A stretch of DNA of 64,000 bases from Solwaraspora sp. WMMD406 (GTDB lineage Bacteria; Actinomycetota; Actinomycetes; Mycobacteriales; Micromonosporaceae). Under the pieces are notes generated by a model. It did no database searches and was not told the origin of the DNA. It was given only the letters and a program-made list of their open reading frames with translations. How positions within the stretch are numbered: the first letter of the stretch is position 1; each line of letters opens with the position of its first letter. Positions 51,236 through 60,194 of this stretch are shown here, piece after piece. A program made the position numbers and the translations under genes. The DNA is taken from contig NZ_JARUBF010000001.1 in NCBI RefSeq assembly GCF_029626025.1, positions 5,612,001 through 5,676,000 of the forward strand. Direction: 5' to 3'.

Positions 51236-52198
51236 TCACTTGCGCTTGCGGATCTCCTCGGCCGCCTGCGGCACCACCTTGTTGAGGTCACCGACCACGC
51301 CGAAGTCGACGAGTTCGAAGATCGGCGCCTCGGCGTCCTTGTTGACCGCGACGATCGTCTTCGAGGTCTGCATGCCGGCCCGGTGCTGAATCGCCCCGGA
51401 TATGCCCAGTGCCACGTAGAGCTGCGGGGAGACTGTCTTACCGGTCTGCCCGACCTGGAACTGATGCGGATAGAAGCCGGAATCGACCGCTGCCCGGGAC
51501 GCGCCGACCGCACCGCCGAGCAGGTCGGCGAGTTCCTCGACGAGCTTGAAATTGTCCCCGCTGCCGACACCCCGGCCACCGGAGACGACCACCGACGCCT
51601 CGGTCAGCTCGGGGCGCGACCCGGACTGCTCGGCGACCCGCTCGACCACCTTGGCGCGCTTGTCCGACTCCGCCACCCGCACCTCGACCTGCTCCACCTG
51701 CGCGGTGGCCGGGGCCGGCTCCGGGGTGACCGAGTTCGGCCGCAGCGTCACCAGCGGCAGGCCACGGGTGACCCGGGCGGAGACGATTGTGGATCCGGCG
51801 AAGGCGACCTGAGTGGCGACGCCGTCGGCGGACAGGTCGACCACGTCGGTGAGCAGGCCGTTGTCCAGCCGTACGGCGAGCCGGCCGGCGATCTCCTTGC
51901 CTTCCTGGGAGGAGGCCAGCAGGACCGCGCCGGGCTGCACCCGCCGGATCAGGTCGGCGAGCACGGTGACCTTCGGGGCCACCAGGTAGCCGTCGATCTC
52001 CTCGCTCTCGGCGGCATACACCTTCGCGGCACCGTACTCACCGAGTTTGTCGGTCATCGCGGCCGCCGCGCCGGGTCCCCCCAGCACCACCGCGCAGACC
52101 TCGCCACCGAGCTTGCGGGCGAGCGTCAACAACTCCAGGGTGACCTTCTTGACCCCGAACTCGCCGGTGGCCTCAACGACAACGAATACCTCAGCCAT
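51236..52198 (-). CDS. etfA: Electron transfer flavoprotein alpha subunit
   Basis: FAD-carrying subunit of ETF, which passes electrons from acyl-CoA and similar dehydrogenases to the respiratory chain. 320 residues. N-terminal domain AEVFVVVEATGEFGVKKVTL; the C-terminal FAD domain contains VSGGRGVGSGDNFKLVEELA, SRAAVDSGFYPHQFQVGQTG and ALGISGAIQHRAGMQTSKTI with INxD-type VAVNKDAEAPIF. Start set at ATG 52196-52198, which follows GGGGTGG; a GTG 18 bases earlier is possible but overlaps etfB. Downstream of etfB by 14 bases. Confidence 0.96.
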   Translation of the reverse strand: MAEVFVVVEATGEFGVKKVTLELLTLARKLGGEVCAVVLGGPGAAAAMTDKLGEYGAAKVYAAESEEIDGYLVAPKVTVLADLIRRVQPGAVLLASSQEGKEIAGRLAVRLDNGLLTDVVDLSADGVATQVAFAGSTIVSARVTRGLPLVTLRPNSVTPEPAPATAQVEQVEVRVAESDKRAKVVERVAEQSGSRPELTEASVVVSGGRGVGSGDNFKLVEELADLLGGAVGASRAAVDSGFYPHQFQVGQTGKTVSPQLYVALGISGAIQHRAGMQTSKTIVAVNKDAEAPIFELVDFGVVGDLNKVVPQAAEEIRKRK

Positions 52199-52212
52199 CT
52201 CATCCACCCCGC

Positions 52213-52992
52213 TCACACGAACTTCTCGGACGCCAGGAACTGCACCAGCCGTACGCCGCCGTCGCCGTCGTCGGCCACTGTCTCGCCGGCCGCGCGCGGT
52301 GGCCGCCGGTGGTGTTCGACCACTTCACTGGTCGCGCCGTCGAATCCGACCTCTGCGGGGGCGACCCCCAGATCGGCCAGGGACAGCGTCTGCACCGGCT
52401 TCTTCTTGGCGGCCATGATCCCCTTGAAGGAGGGGTAGCGGGGCTCGTTGATGGTGTCCCAGACGGAAACCACGGCGGGCGTGGTCGCGGTGACGATCTC
52501 GTAGCCTTCTTCGTTCTGCCGCTCCACGGTCAGCGTGGTGCCGTCCACGGTCAGCTTGCGCGCGCCGGTGAGCGCGGCCATGCCCAGCCGTTCGGCGAGC
52601 ATGTGCGGCATGACCTGCACCCGCCCGTCGGTCGACTCCGCCCCGCACAGGACCAGGTCGGCGCCGAGAGTGTCGAGGGCGGCTGCGAGGACCTTGGAGG
52701 TGGCCACCGCGCAGGAGCCACGCAGCGCGTCGTCGACGACGTGCACGGCCTTGTCCGGTCCCATCGACAGCGCCTTGCGGATCGATTCGCTGGCCCGGTC
52801 CGGGCCCATCGTGAGTACGGTCACCTCGCCGCCGTGCGCCTCGCGCAACCGCAGCGCCTCCTCGATCGCGTACTCGTCCATCTCGTTGATCACGTTGTTG
52901 GCCGACCCACGGTCGACGGTGTTGTCGTCAGCACGCAGGGCGCGCTCCGCGCCGGAATCGGGCACCTGCTTGACGAGTACGACGATGTTCAT
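52213..52992 (-). CDS. etfB: Electron transfer flavoprotein beta subunit
   Basis: AMP-binding subunit of ETF, 259 residues. It starts MNIVVLVKQVPDSGAERAL and has the family segments NEMDEYAIEEALRLREAHGG, LVLCGAESTDGRVQVMPHML and PRYPSFKGIMAAKKKPVQTL. The tail is Asp/Gly-rich before VRLVQFLASEKFV. ATG 52990-52992, with AGGAGG about a dozen bases upstream. First gene of the etfBA pair. Confidence 0.96.
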   Translation of the reverse strand: MNIVVLVKQVPDSGAERALRADDNTVDRGSANNVINEMDEYAIEEALRLREAHGGEVTVLTMGPDRASESIRKALSMGPDKAVHVVDDALRGSCAVATSKVLAAALDTLGADLVLCGAESTDGRVQVMPHMLAERLGMAALTGARKLTVDGTTLTVERQNEEGYEIVTATTPAVVSVWDTINEPRYPSFKGIMAAKKKPVQTLSLADLGVAPAEVGFDGATSEVVEHHRRPPRAAGETVADDGDGGVRLVQFLASEKFV

Positions 52993-53193
52993 CGCGCTTC
53001 GACAACCCTCCTGATAGGTGGTGCGTTGCATTGCCGCTCTCGGCGCAGCCTGCCGAGTACCTTAACGATCGGTCGGCCGAGCTGCGGTGTGGGCGTCCCA
53101 TCCGCAATGTTACCCGCAAGTAGCCTAGGGCCAAACGACACCTGGCTCCAGATCCGACCGGCCCGACCTTCGCCGGCGGACGACCAGTATCGG

Positions 53194-53598
53194 TCAGGCG
53201 GGCGTGGCCAGCGCCTGCTCGATCTTGCCGACCATCTCCGCCTCGGCCGGATCGATCCCGGCCGCGGCCCGCGCCACCCGCTGGGCGGCACCGGTGATCG
53301 TGGCGCGGTACTGCTCCACCTCGTGCGGAGCCTTCTCGGTGAGGATCGCCACCGACCGTCGCAGCGCGGGCAGCACCAGCCGCTCGACCTCGTCGGCCGA
53401 CTCACGGGGCAGCTTCGGCAACGGTCCGGTGCTCAGCACGTCCTTGACCAGCCCGGTCGCGTCCGCGAACGCGCCAGATGCAGCGAAGCTCTCCTTCACC
53501 ATCGAGATGACTCCCGGGTCGGCGTTCGACACCAGGTACACGGCTCCGAACGCGGCCGTCTTCAAGGTCTCCCGGTCATCGTCGGTCAGCTCTGCCAC
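53194..53598 (-). CDS. Conserved hypothetical protein, 134 aa
   Basis: Mostly helical, soluble protein with no motif I can name: ETLKTAAFGAVYLVSNADPG, then PRESADEVERLVLPALRRSV and a C-terminal helix AEAEMVGKIEQALA. The GTG at 53596-53598 has TAGACT eight bases upstream, the leaderless -10 pattern, and is preferred over an ATG at 53631 that would overlap the divergent gene. It lies upstream of etfB in the same direction with 201 bases between. A role linked to its neighbours cannot be inferred. Confidence 0.7.
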   Translation of the reverse strand: MAELTDDDRETLKTAAFGAVYLVSNADPGVISMVKESFAASGAFADATGLVKDVLSTGPLPKLPRESADEVERLVLPALRRSVAILTEKAPHEVEQYRATITGAAQRVARAAAGIDPAEAEMVGKIEQALATPA

Positions 53599-53622
53599 AG
53601 TCGGTGAGTCTAACCGCCGATA

Positions 53623-54021
53623 ATGATCCATGTGTGGAGTGCGCTGCGAGACTGGTTCGACCCACGGGAGCTACGCCGGACCGGCGTCGCCCCCGACTAC
53701 CGTTTCTCACTGGCCAACGAACGGACCTTCCTGGCCTGGATCCGCACCGCGCTCGCGCTGATCGCCGGTGGGCTGGCGATCGCCCAGTTCCTGCCCGAGC
53801 TGTCCATCGCCCATCTGCGCGAGGGACTCGCGGTGACGTTGCTGCTGTGCGGCGGCGTCGTCGCGGTACGGGCGGTCGACCACTGGGCGCGGTCCGAACG
53901 GGCGATGCGGCTCGGGGTGGACCTGCCCGCGTCCCGGTTCCCGGCCGTCCTGGCGATCGGCGTGGGCATCGGCGCGGTGGTGCTCACCGTCGCCGTACTG
54001 GCCGAGGCCGTCCGTGGCTGA
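53623..54021 (+). CDS. DUF202 (YidH-like) membrane protein
   Basis: Inner-membrane protein of 132 residues with the DUF202 signature LANERTFLAWIRTALALIAGG near residues 30-50 and three membrane segments. E. coli YidH is the reference; function is not established. ATG 53623. Its 3' end overlaps the start of a second, shorter DUF202 protein by eight bases, a paired arrangement also seen for yidH-yidG in E. coli. Confidence 0.9.
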   Translation: MIHVWSALRDWFDPRELRRTGVAPDYRFSLANERTFLAWIRTALALIAGGLAIAQFLPELSIAHLREGLAVTLLLCGGVVAVRAVDHWARSERAMRLGVDLPASRFPAVLAIGVGIGAVVLTVAVLAEAVRG

Positions 54022-54340
54022 TCGGCCGGAGCGCCCGCCAACCGAGCCGAGCGATCCCGGGCTGCAGCCGGAACGCACCCGGCTGGCCTGGCGACGGTCG
54101 GCGTTGGCACTGACCCTGGTGGTGCTGCTCGCGGTGCGATTCGCCGTCGAACGGGGTGGGCCGGCGATGATCGCCGGGTTGCTCGCGGTGATCGGCTGGG
54201 CGGGTCTGATCGGGTACGGCTACCGGCGGGCACGGGGCCCACACCGGCCGGCAGCCGGCCAAATCGGGGCAGAAGTTCCGCTTTTGGGCTTGATCACCGC
54301 CGCTTACGCGGTACTCGGAGTGATCCTCATCCTCGGCTGA
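54014..54340 (+). CDS. Second DUF202 membrane protein
   Basis: Protein of 108 residues with a variant DUF202 signature, LQPERTRLAWRRSALALTLV, near residues 17-36 and three membrane segments, the last being LLGLITAAYAVLGVILIL. GTG 54014 is preceded by GAGG and overlaps the previous gene by eight bases. Likely forms a membrane pair with it, as YidG/YidH. Confidence 0.88.
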   Translation: MADRPERPPTEPSDPGLQPERTRLAWRRSALALTLVVLLAVRFAVERGGPAMIAGLLAVIGWAGLIGYGYRRARGPHRPAAGQIGAEVPLLGLITAAYAVLGVILILG

Positions 54341-54376
54341 CTAGGCTGAACCCGCCGGGCGGGGCATCATTGCCAG

Positions 54377-54799
54377 ATGGCCCGCGTGTTCATCTTGCTC
54401 TTCATGCTCCACGTCGTGCTCATGGCCGTGGCGCTGATCAGCTGCCTGTCGGCGGAGAAGAGGGACGTCCGCGCCCTGCCACGCTTCCTCTGGGTGCCGG
54501 TCATCGTTCTCGTCCCGATCATCGGACCGGTGGCATGGTTCCTCAGCCGCCGCCGGCCGATCCTGGGCGGTATCTCTCCGGCGGGCAGCCCGGCCCGGCC
54601 GCTCGGCGGTCCAGCCAACCGCGCCAGACCGCCGGCCCCGGACGACGATCCCGACTTCCTGCGTGATCTCGACGCCGAGCAGGCGAAGCGGGACCGCGAA
54701 CTCTTCCAACGCTGGGAGGAGGATTTGCGACGCCGGGAGGACGACATCCGTCGGCGGGAAACCGACGACCGGGAGGACCAGCACCGGCCCGAGCCGTGA
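54377..54799 (+). CDS. PLDc_N domain membrane protein
   Basis: Protein of 140 residues with an N-terminal two-helix membrane unit of the PLDc_N family (FILLFMLHVVLMAVALISCL and LPRFLWVPVIVLVPIIGPVA, then WFLSRRRP). This unit also precedes cardiolipin-synthase-type phospholipase D domains, but none is present here. The cytoplasmic tail is Pro-rich then strongly charged and helical (DLDAEQAKRDRELFQRWEED), possibly a short coiled coil. Function unknown. ATG 54377, 36 bases after the DUF202 pair. Confidence 0.85.
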   Translation: MARVFILLFMLHVVLMAVALISCLSAEKRDVRALPRFLWVPVIVLVPIIGPVAWFLSRRRPILGGISPAGSPARPLGGPANRARPPAPDDDPDFLRDLDAEQAKRDRELFQRWEEDLRRREDDIRRRETDDREDQHRPEP

Positions 54800-54933
54800 G
54801 TCCGACTCCACGACGGCCATCAACACGACGGTGGTGAAACCCTCGCGCTCATGGGGCGACCTGGGGGAACAGTCGCCGTACGCGACCGCCCGGCCCCGGT
54901 CCGGCCACCGACCGGACCGGGAGCGCGGAGCTG

Positions 54934-55749
54934 TCACATCCGGCGCTTGAACCTGGCCAGCGCCAACGGAGCGAATATCGCCGCGATGCCGACCGCCCAC
55001 AGCAACGAGTAGCCGACCGGTCCCGCCGCCGGTACGCCGCCGAGCAGCCCGCGAAGGGCGTCGGCCAGGATCGTGACCGGGTTGATCTCCACCCACGCCT
55101 GCAGCCAGCCGGGCATCGTCTCGGTAGGCACGAACGCGTTGCTGGTGAAGCTCAGCGGAAAGATGACCATGAAGCCGAAGATCTGCACCTTCTCCGGCTC
55201 GCTGACCATCACCCCGACCAGGACCGAGATCCACGAGGCGGCCAAGGTGAAGGCGAGAATCAGCGCGAAGGCACCCAGCAGCCCGAGCACGCCACCGCCG
55301 ATCCGGAAGCCGAGGATCAACCCGACGGTCAACAGCAGTGTCACCGACCACGCCTGCTTGACCGTGTCGGCGAGAATTCGCCCGGCCAGCGGCGCCCAGC
55401 GAGCGATCGGCAGCGAACGAAGTCGATCGAACACGCCCTTGGTCAGGTCGGTGTTCAGCCCGAACCCGGTCGTCATCGTCGCGAAGAGCGCGTTCTGCAC
55501 GATGATCCCGGGCAGCGCGAAGGTCAGGTAGTCACCCGGCGATCCGGCGATCGCGCCGCCGAACACATAGGTGAACAGCAGCACGAACATCAACGGTTGG
55601 ATGCTCAGATCGAGCAGCTCCATCGGGTTGTGCTTGATCTGCACCAGGCTCCGCCAGGCGAGGGTCCCGGTGTGGCGCAGGCCGGCCAGCGGGCTCACCC
55701 ACTGCGGAGTGGCTGCCATCTCGGCCGTGGGCGCGGTCGTCGCGGTCAC
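54934..55749 (-). CDS. ABC-2 type exporter permease (DrrB-like)
   Basis: Membrane subunit of an ABC exporter, 271 residues with six predicted segments. Characteristic ABC-2/DrrB sequences: NPMELLDLSIQPLMFVLLFT, YLTFALPGIIVQNALFATMT, and FTSNAFVPTETMPGWLQAWV with NPVTILADALRGLLGG. Starts with GTG 55749 overlapping the ATPase stop by four bases (GTGA). Exports a drug, lipid or natural product; the substrate is not deducible. Confidence 0.93.
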   Translation of the reverse strand: MTATTAPTAEMAATPQWVSPLAGLRHTGTLAWRSLVQIKHNPMELLDLSIQPLMFVLLFTYVFGGAIAGSPGDYLTFALPGIIVQNALFATMTTGFGLNTDLTKGVFDRLRSLPIARWAPLAGRILADTVKQAWSVTLLLTVGLILGFRIGGGVLGLLGAFALILAFTLAASWISVLVGVMVSEPEKVQIFGFMVIFPLSFTSNAFVPTETMPGWLQAWVEINPVTILADALRGLLGGVPAAGPVGYSLLWAVGIAAIFAPLALARFKRRM

Positions 55750-56786
55750 CTGCGAATCCCTTCCATGCTCGGCGTCGGCCGCTGGCCATCCGCCGGTGTC
55801 TCAGATGTTCCGGGGTCGTCGATCGTGCCGGGGCTCCCCGGTGCCGGGTCCGGGGATTCGGCCCGGTGCCCGGTCAGCGAGAGGAACACCTCGTCCAGGC
55901 TGGAACCGCGCAGCGCCAACTCGCCGACCCGGATGCCCGCGTCGTCGAGCCGGCGTACCACGGCCGGCAGTAACGCCGGGTCGGCGGTGCCGACCGTCAC
56001 CGTGGTCTGCGCCAACGCCGGCTCGTTGCCGGAGAGTTCCCGCAACGCCGCGAGGACGACGGGCAGATCGGCCGGATCGACCGGGCGCACCGCGAGCACC
56101 TGGGCGCCGGTCTTGGCCTTGAGCTCCTCCGGGGTGCCGCTGGCGATCACCCGACCGTGGTCGACCACCGCCAACTCGTCAGCGAGCTGATCCGCCTCCT
56201 CCAGGTACTGCGTCGTCAGCAACACCGTCACCCCGCTGGACACCAGCCCTCGCACCAGGTCCCACAGCTCGTTGCGGCTACGCGGGTCCAGCCCGGTCGT
56301 CGGCTCGTCGAGAAAGAGCACCTGCGGGCGCCCGACCAGGCTGGCGGCCAGGTCGAGCCGGCGGCGCATCCCGCCGGAATAGGTCTTGGCCGCTCGGTCG
56401 GCGGCGTCGACGAGATGGAAGTCGACCAGCAGCTGCCGGGCCCGCGCCCGCGCGTCGGAGCGGGACAGCCCTAGCAGTCGACCGATCATCACCAGGTTCT
56501 CCACCCCGGTGAGGGTCTCGTCGACCGAGGCGTATTGGCCGGTCAGGCCGATGCACTGGCGTACCTGGTGGGCCTGGCGGACCACGTCGTACCCCTGGAT
56601 GCGGGCGTGTCCGGCGTCCGGCCGCAGCAACGTGGCCAGCACCCGTACAGCTGTGGTCTTGCCCGCCCCGTTCGGGCCGAGCAGCCCGAACACGGTGCCG
56701 GTCCGGACCGCGAAATCCACCCCGGCCAGCGCCGTGGTCGGACCGAAGCGTTTGATCAACCCTTCGGCCCAGATCGCGTGCGACAT
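55746..56786 (-). CDS. ABC exporter ATPase (DrrA-like)
   Basis: Nucleotide-binding subunit of the DrrAB-type exporter, 346 residues. Walker A GLLGPNGAGKTTAVRV, signature YSGGMRRRLDLAASLVG, Walker B VLFLDEPTTGLDPRSRNELW, switch His replaced in the usual position by LLTTQYLEEADQL as in DrrA proteins, and a C-terminal extension (about 230-320) of the daunorubicin-resistance type. The second of two adjacent ATGs (56784-56786) is taken because AGGAG is then five bases upstream. Four-base overlap with the permease gene. Confidence 0.94.
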   Translation of the reverse strand: MSHAIWAEGLIKRFGPTTALAGVDFAVRTGTVFGLLGPNGAGKTTAVRVLATLLRPDAGHARIQGYDVVRQAHQVRQCIGLTGQYASVDETLTGVENLVMIGRLLGLSRSDARARARQLLVDFHLVDAADRAAKTYSGGMRRRLDLAASLVGRPQVLFLDEPTTGLDPRSRNELWDLVRGLVSSGVTVLLTTQYLEEADQLADELAVVDHGRVIASGTPEELKAKTGAQVLAVRPVDPADLPVVLAALRELSGNEPALAQTTVTVGTADPALLPAVVRRLDDAGIRVGELALRGSSLDEVFLSLTGHRAESPDPAPGSPGTIDDPGTSETPADGQRPTPSMEGIRR

Positions 56787-56926
56787 CATCGCTCCTGTCG
56801 TTCGTCTGTGCTGATCACAATGAACGAGGGGACCGACATTCCGCCAAGCATTTGTCGACGCGAGATCGTTTCACCGCAGCCTGACGAGCCGAGCAGCGGA
56901 AATTTGACAGTGCCGGGCGGTGCGCG

Positions 56927-58549
56927 TCAGGCGAGGTTCGACGACCTCGGATAGGCGTCGTCCGGGTCGGTCAGCACGTTCACCAGGTACGGCACCCCGG
57001 CGTCGAACGCCCGCCGCAACGCCGGACCGAGATCACCGGCCTTGGCGACCGTCTCCCCTGCCCCGCCGAGCGCCACGACGATCTCGTCGTAGCGCAGACC
57101 CGGCTGCAGGTCGGCGGCGACGTCGTAGCCGTACATGGCCCGCATCGGGTGCTTCTCCAGACCCCAGATCCCGTTGTTGCCGACCACGATCACCACCGGC
57201 AACCGCTGCCGGACCAGGGACTCCACGTCCATCAGCGAGAAGCCGGCCGCGCCGTCGCCCATCAGTACACAGATCTGCCGGTCGGGGTACGTGACCCGGG
57301 CACCCATCGCGTAACCCATTCCGGTGCCGAGGCAGCCGTACGGGCCCGGGTCCAGCCAACTACCGGGGACCGCGGGTTCCAGGTAACGCCCGGCGTAGGA
57401 GACGAAGTCGCCACCGTCGCCGATGGTGACCGCGTCCGGCTCCAGCACCGCCCGCAGTTCGCCGTAGATCCGGGCCGGCCGGATCGGATCGGTCTCGGCG
57501 GCCAGGGCGACGGCGTCGCGCGCCCGGGCGGCGTCCTCGGCCACCCGCAGCTCGGCGATCCAGTCCGTGTGGTCGACCCGGTCACCGGTGTGGTCGGCCA
57601 GCGCGGACAGGATCAGCCGCAGGTCACCGGCGGGCGAGACGACCGGCTGTACGTGGCTCGCCCGCTGGCTCGGGGCGTCCACGATGTGCACCACCTGGGC
57701 CGCGCCGAAGTCGCCGAAGCTGAGTCGGAAGTCCAACGGCGTACCGATCACCACCACGACGTCGGCGGTGCCCAGGCCGATCCGGCGCGCCTTGGCGAAC
57801 GACAGCCGGTGCCCGGGCGGCAGGGCCCCGCGACCCATCCCGTTGGTGAACACCGGCACCTGCAGCGCCTCGGCGGCTTCCCGCAGGGCCGCGATCGCGT
57901 CGGCGGCGTACACGTCGGAACCGGCCACGATGACGGGACGGTCGGCGGTGGCGATCAGCCGGGCCGCCTTGGCGACGTCGTCCGGGTCGGGTTCGAGCAC
58001 CGGGATCCCGGCGGCGGTCGGCACGTCGACGTCGGCGGTCGAGAAGACGACCTCTAGCGGTAGGTCGAGAAACGCCGGCCCACGGTGCGGAGTCAGGGCC
58101 GCCGTCAGCGCGGCGCTGACGGCGGCGGGGATCTCGTCGGTCGACGGCACCGTGGCGGCGTGCTTGGTGACCGGGGCGACCAACGGCACGTGGTCGATCT
58201 CCTGGAGACTGCCCGAGCCCCACCGGAAGGCCGGCGCCCGACCACCCAGCACCAACACCGGTGCGGCGTTGAAGAACGCGCTGGTCAGGCCAGATATGCC
58301 GTTGGTGACGCCAGGGCCGGCCGTCAACGCGGCCAGGCCGGGCCGGCGCCGCAGCTTGGCCACCGCCTCGGCGGCGAACACAGCTGTCTGCTCGTGGCGC
58401 ACGTCGAAGATCGGGAAGTCGGCCGTGTGCGCCGCGTCGTAGAGCGGGAAGAGGTGTCCGCCGGAGAGGGTGAACAGCTCCGTCACGCCGTACGCCTGCA
58501 ACGTGGCCAGCGCCAGCGCACCGCCGTGACCTTCGATCCGTTCCGCCAT
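56927..58549 (-). CDS. Acetolactate synthase-like ThDP-dependent enzyme
   Basis: ThDP enzyme of the IlvB/benzoylformate decarboxylase superfamily, 540 residues. PYR domain with catalytic Glu in DVRHEQTAVFAAEA and TAGPGVTNGISG; PP domain with VLMGDGAAGFSLMDVES followed by VVGNNGIWGLEKHP. No small subunit is nearby, and the quinone/FAD-binding middle is diverged, so it is unlikely to be a biosynthetic AHAS. Mycobacterial IlvX/IlvG-like proteins are comparable, of uncertain function. ATG 58547-58549 follows GGAGGAG. Just upstream (135 bases), on the same strand, lies an enoyl-CoA hydratase, which suggests a shared acyl-CoA pathway such as oxalyl-CoA-like or 2-hydroxyacyl-CoA chemistry; this is speculation. 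Confidence 0.87.
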   Translation of the reverse strand: MAERIEGHGGALALATLQAYGVTELFTLSGGHLFPLYDAAHTADFPIFDVRHEQTAVFAAEAVAKLRRRPGLAALTAGPGVTNGISGLTSAFFNAAPVLVLGGRAPAFRWGSGSLQEIDHVPLVAPVTKHAATVPSTDEIPAAVSAALTAALTPHRGPAFLDLPLEVVFSTADVDVPTAAGIPVLEPDPDDVAKAARLIATADRPVIVAGSDVYAADAIAALREAAEALQVPVFTNGMGRGALPPGHRLSFAKARRIGLGTADVVVVIGTPLDFRLSFGDFGAAQVVHIVDAPSQRASHVQPVVSPAGDLRLILSALADHTGDRVDHTDWIAELRVAEDAARARDAVALAAETDPIRPARIYGELRAVLEPDAVTIGDGGDFVSYAGRYLEPAVPGSWLDPGPYGCLGTGMGYAMGARVTYPDRQICVLMGDGAAGFSLMDVESLVRQRLPVVIVVGNNGIWGLEKHPMRAMYGYDVAADLQPGLRYDEIVVALGGAGETVAKAGDLGPALRRAFDAGVPYLVNVLTDPDDAYPRSSNLA

Positions 58550-58683
58550 CGCCGGTCTCCTCCAGTCCCGTGGACGCCGGTCGTCCGCCACAGGGCAGGT
58601 TACCGCTCAGTCACTTGGCTTGTCCGCCTGTGTCGGCGGACCCGACCGGCCGCGCGACATCAGCCTCGGCCGCCCGCGCCGTG

Positions 58684-59457
58684 TCAGCGGCCGGTGAAGT
58701 CGGGCTTGCGCTTGGCGACGAAGGCGGCCATGCCTTCGGCGCGGTCGGCGGTGGCGAACAGCCCGGCGAAGAGCTGGCTCTCCCAGGCCAGACCGGATGC
58801 GAGGTCCATCTCGAGCCCACCGTCGATGGCCAGCTTGGCCGCGCGGATCGCCTGTGCGGGACCGGTGACGAACGGACGGACCAGGTCGAGCGCGACGGCG
58901 TACACCTGGTCAGCCGGGACGACCCGGTCGGCCAGGCCGATCCGCTCGGCCTCGGCGGCGTCGACCATTCGTCCGGTGAGGATGATGTCCTTGGCCCGGG
59001 CCGGACCGACCAGGCGGGCGAGCCGTTGGGTGCCGCCGGCACCGGGGATGACGCCGAGTTTGATCTCCGGTTGGCCCAACTTCGCGTCCTCGGCGACCAC
59101 CCGCCAGTCGCAGGCCAGCGCCAACTCGCAGCCGCCACCGAGGGCGTAGCCGGTGATCGCGGCCACCACCGGCTTGGGGATCCGGGCGATCGCGTCGAAG
59201 GCGCTGGACAGGTGGGCCGCCCGCGCCGACATGTCCACGTACGACATATCGGCCATCTCCTTGATGTCGGCGCCGGCGGCGAAGACCTTCTCCCCGCCGT
59301 AGATCACCACCGCCCGCACCAGGGGATCGTCGGTGACCTGGAGCGCCGCCGCCCGTAGCCGCTCCTGCACGGCGGTGTCGAGCGCGTTCATCGGTGGCCG
59401 GGCCAGCCGGATGGTGGCGATGCCCTCCTCGACCTCGACCAGCACCAACTCGTCCAC
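58684..59457 (-). CDS. Enoyl-CoA hydratase/isomerase family protein
   Basis: Crotonase-fold enzyme of 257 residues. Oxyanion-hole segments are KVFAAGADIKEM and ALGGGCELALACDWRV, and both catalytic acids of true hydratases appear present (Glu in GGGCELALA and in GQPEIKLGVIPGAGGTQRL). It probably hydrates trans-2-enoyl-CoA in fatty acid degradation. GTG 59455-59457 is used because GGAGG lies six bases upstream; ATG 59472 is too close to that site. Precedes the ThDP enzyme on the same strand. Confidence 0.93.
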   Translation of the reverse strand: MDELVLVEVEEGIATIRLARPPMNALDTAVQERLRAAALQVTDDPLVRAVVIYGGEKVFAAGADIKEMADMSYVDMSARAAHLSSAFDAIARIPKPVVAAITGYALGGGCELALACDWRVVAEDAKLGQPEIKLGVIPGAGGTQRLARLVGPARAKDIILTGRMVDAAEAERIGLADRVVPADQVYAVALDLVRPFVTGPAQAIRAAKLAIDGGLEMDLASGLAWESQLFAGLFATADRAEGMAAFVAKRKPDFTGR

Positions 59458-59552
59458 GGCGGACCTCCCCATCGACGTCGCGTTCCTGGGACAGCCTACG
59501 GCGAACGCCGGAGAGTGGGTAACGTGATCGATAACGTGACGAGGGCGGGCGG

Positions 59553-60194
59553 ATGATCACCTATTACGACGACAAATCCGTACGAATCACATCGGCCGAG
59601 ATCCGGGTCGGGCAGCAGCGCTTCCCGCTGCGGGACCTGTACCGCATCTGGCAGCGGCGCGGTGCCCGCTCCTGGGGCGCGCTGGCCGGACGAGGGATGG
59701 TCGGCATTGCCTTCGTCGCCCCGGTGGTCACCGCGATCCTCGGCCTGGTGACCGCCCTGACCATCCAGGCGTCGCCGACGATCACGATCGCCCTGGTCGG
59801 CGGATCGATCCTGGTCGGCCTCGCCATCGTGCCCCTGGCGGACCTGCTGCTCGGTCTGCTGGACGACTCCTACGACCGGGGCTCGCACGTCCTCGAACTG
59901 TGGGTCGAGGCACGCGGCGTACCGGTGCTTCTGGTGGCCAGCCGCGACGCGCTGCGGATCGGTCGGATCCACCGCTCGCTGCGCCGTGCGGTCGAGGCCG
60001 CGCTCGACGCCGAGGCCCGGACGACCGCCCGCGAACGTGACGGCGTCCAACGGGCCGCCATCGCGTCCGGGTCAGAACTCGTGCGCGAACAACGCCACGG
60101 TCAACAGGCTCGCCGACCACAGGTGCAGGCTGGCCACGGCCAGCGCGGCGGCCGCCAGATCGAGCGGGCGTACCGCCCGACCAGCGACCCGTGA
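59553..60194 (+). CDS. DUF6232-like membrane protein
   Basis: Small membrane protein. It begins with a beta-rich part ITYYDDKSVRITSAEIRVGQ and the DLYRIWQRRG segment, then two hydrophobic hairpins (GIAFVAPVVTAILGLVTALT and ITIALVGGSILVGLAIVPLA) and a soluble part with VASRDALRIGRIHRSLRRAV. This matches the DUF6232 layout, whose function is unknown. The last ~40 residues are Gln/Arg/Gly-rich and read antisense to the convergent PrsW gene; a 123-base 3' overlap suggests the C-terminus is an extension caused by loss of an earlier stop. ATG 59553. Confidence 0.75.
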   Translation: MITYYDDKSVRITSAEIRVGQQRFPLRDLYRIWQRRGARSWGALAGRGMVGIAFVAPVVTAILGLVTALTIQASPTITIALVGGSILVGLAIVPLADLLLGLLDDSYDRGSHVLELWVEARGVPVLLVASRDALRIGRIHRSLRRAVEAALDAEARTTARERDGVQRAAIASGSELVREQRHGQQARRPQVQAGHGQRGGRQIERAYRPTSDP

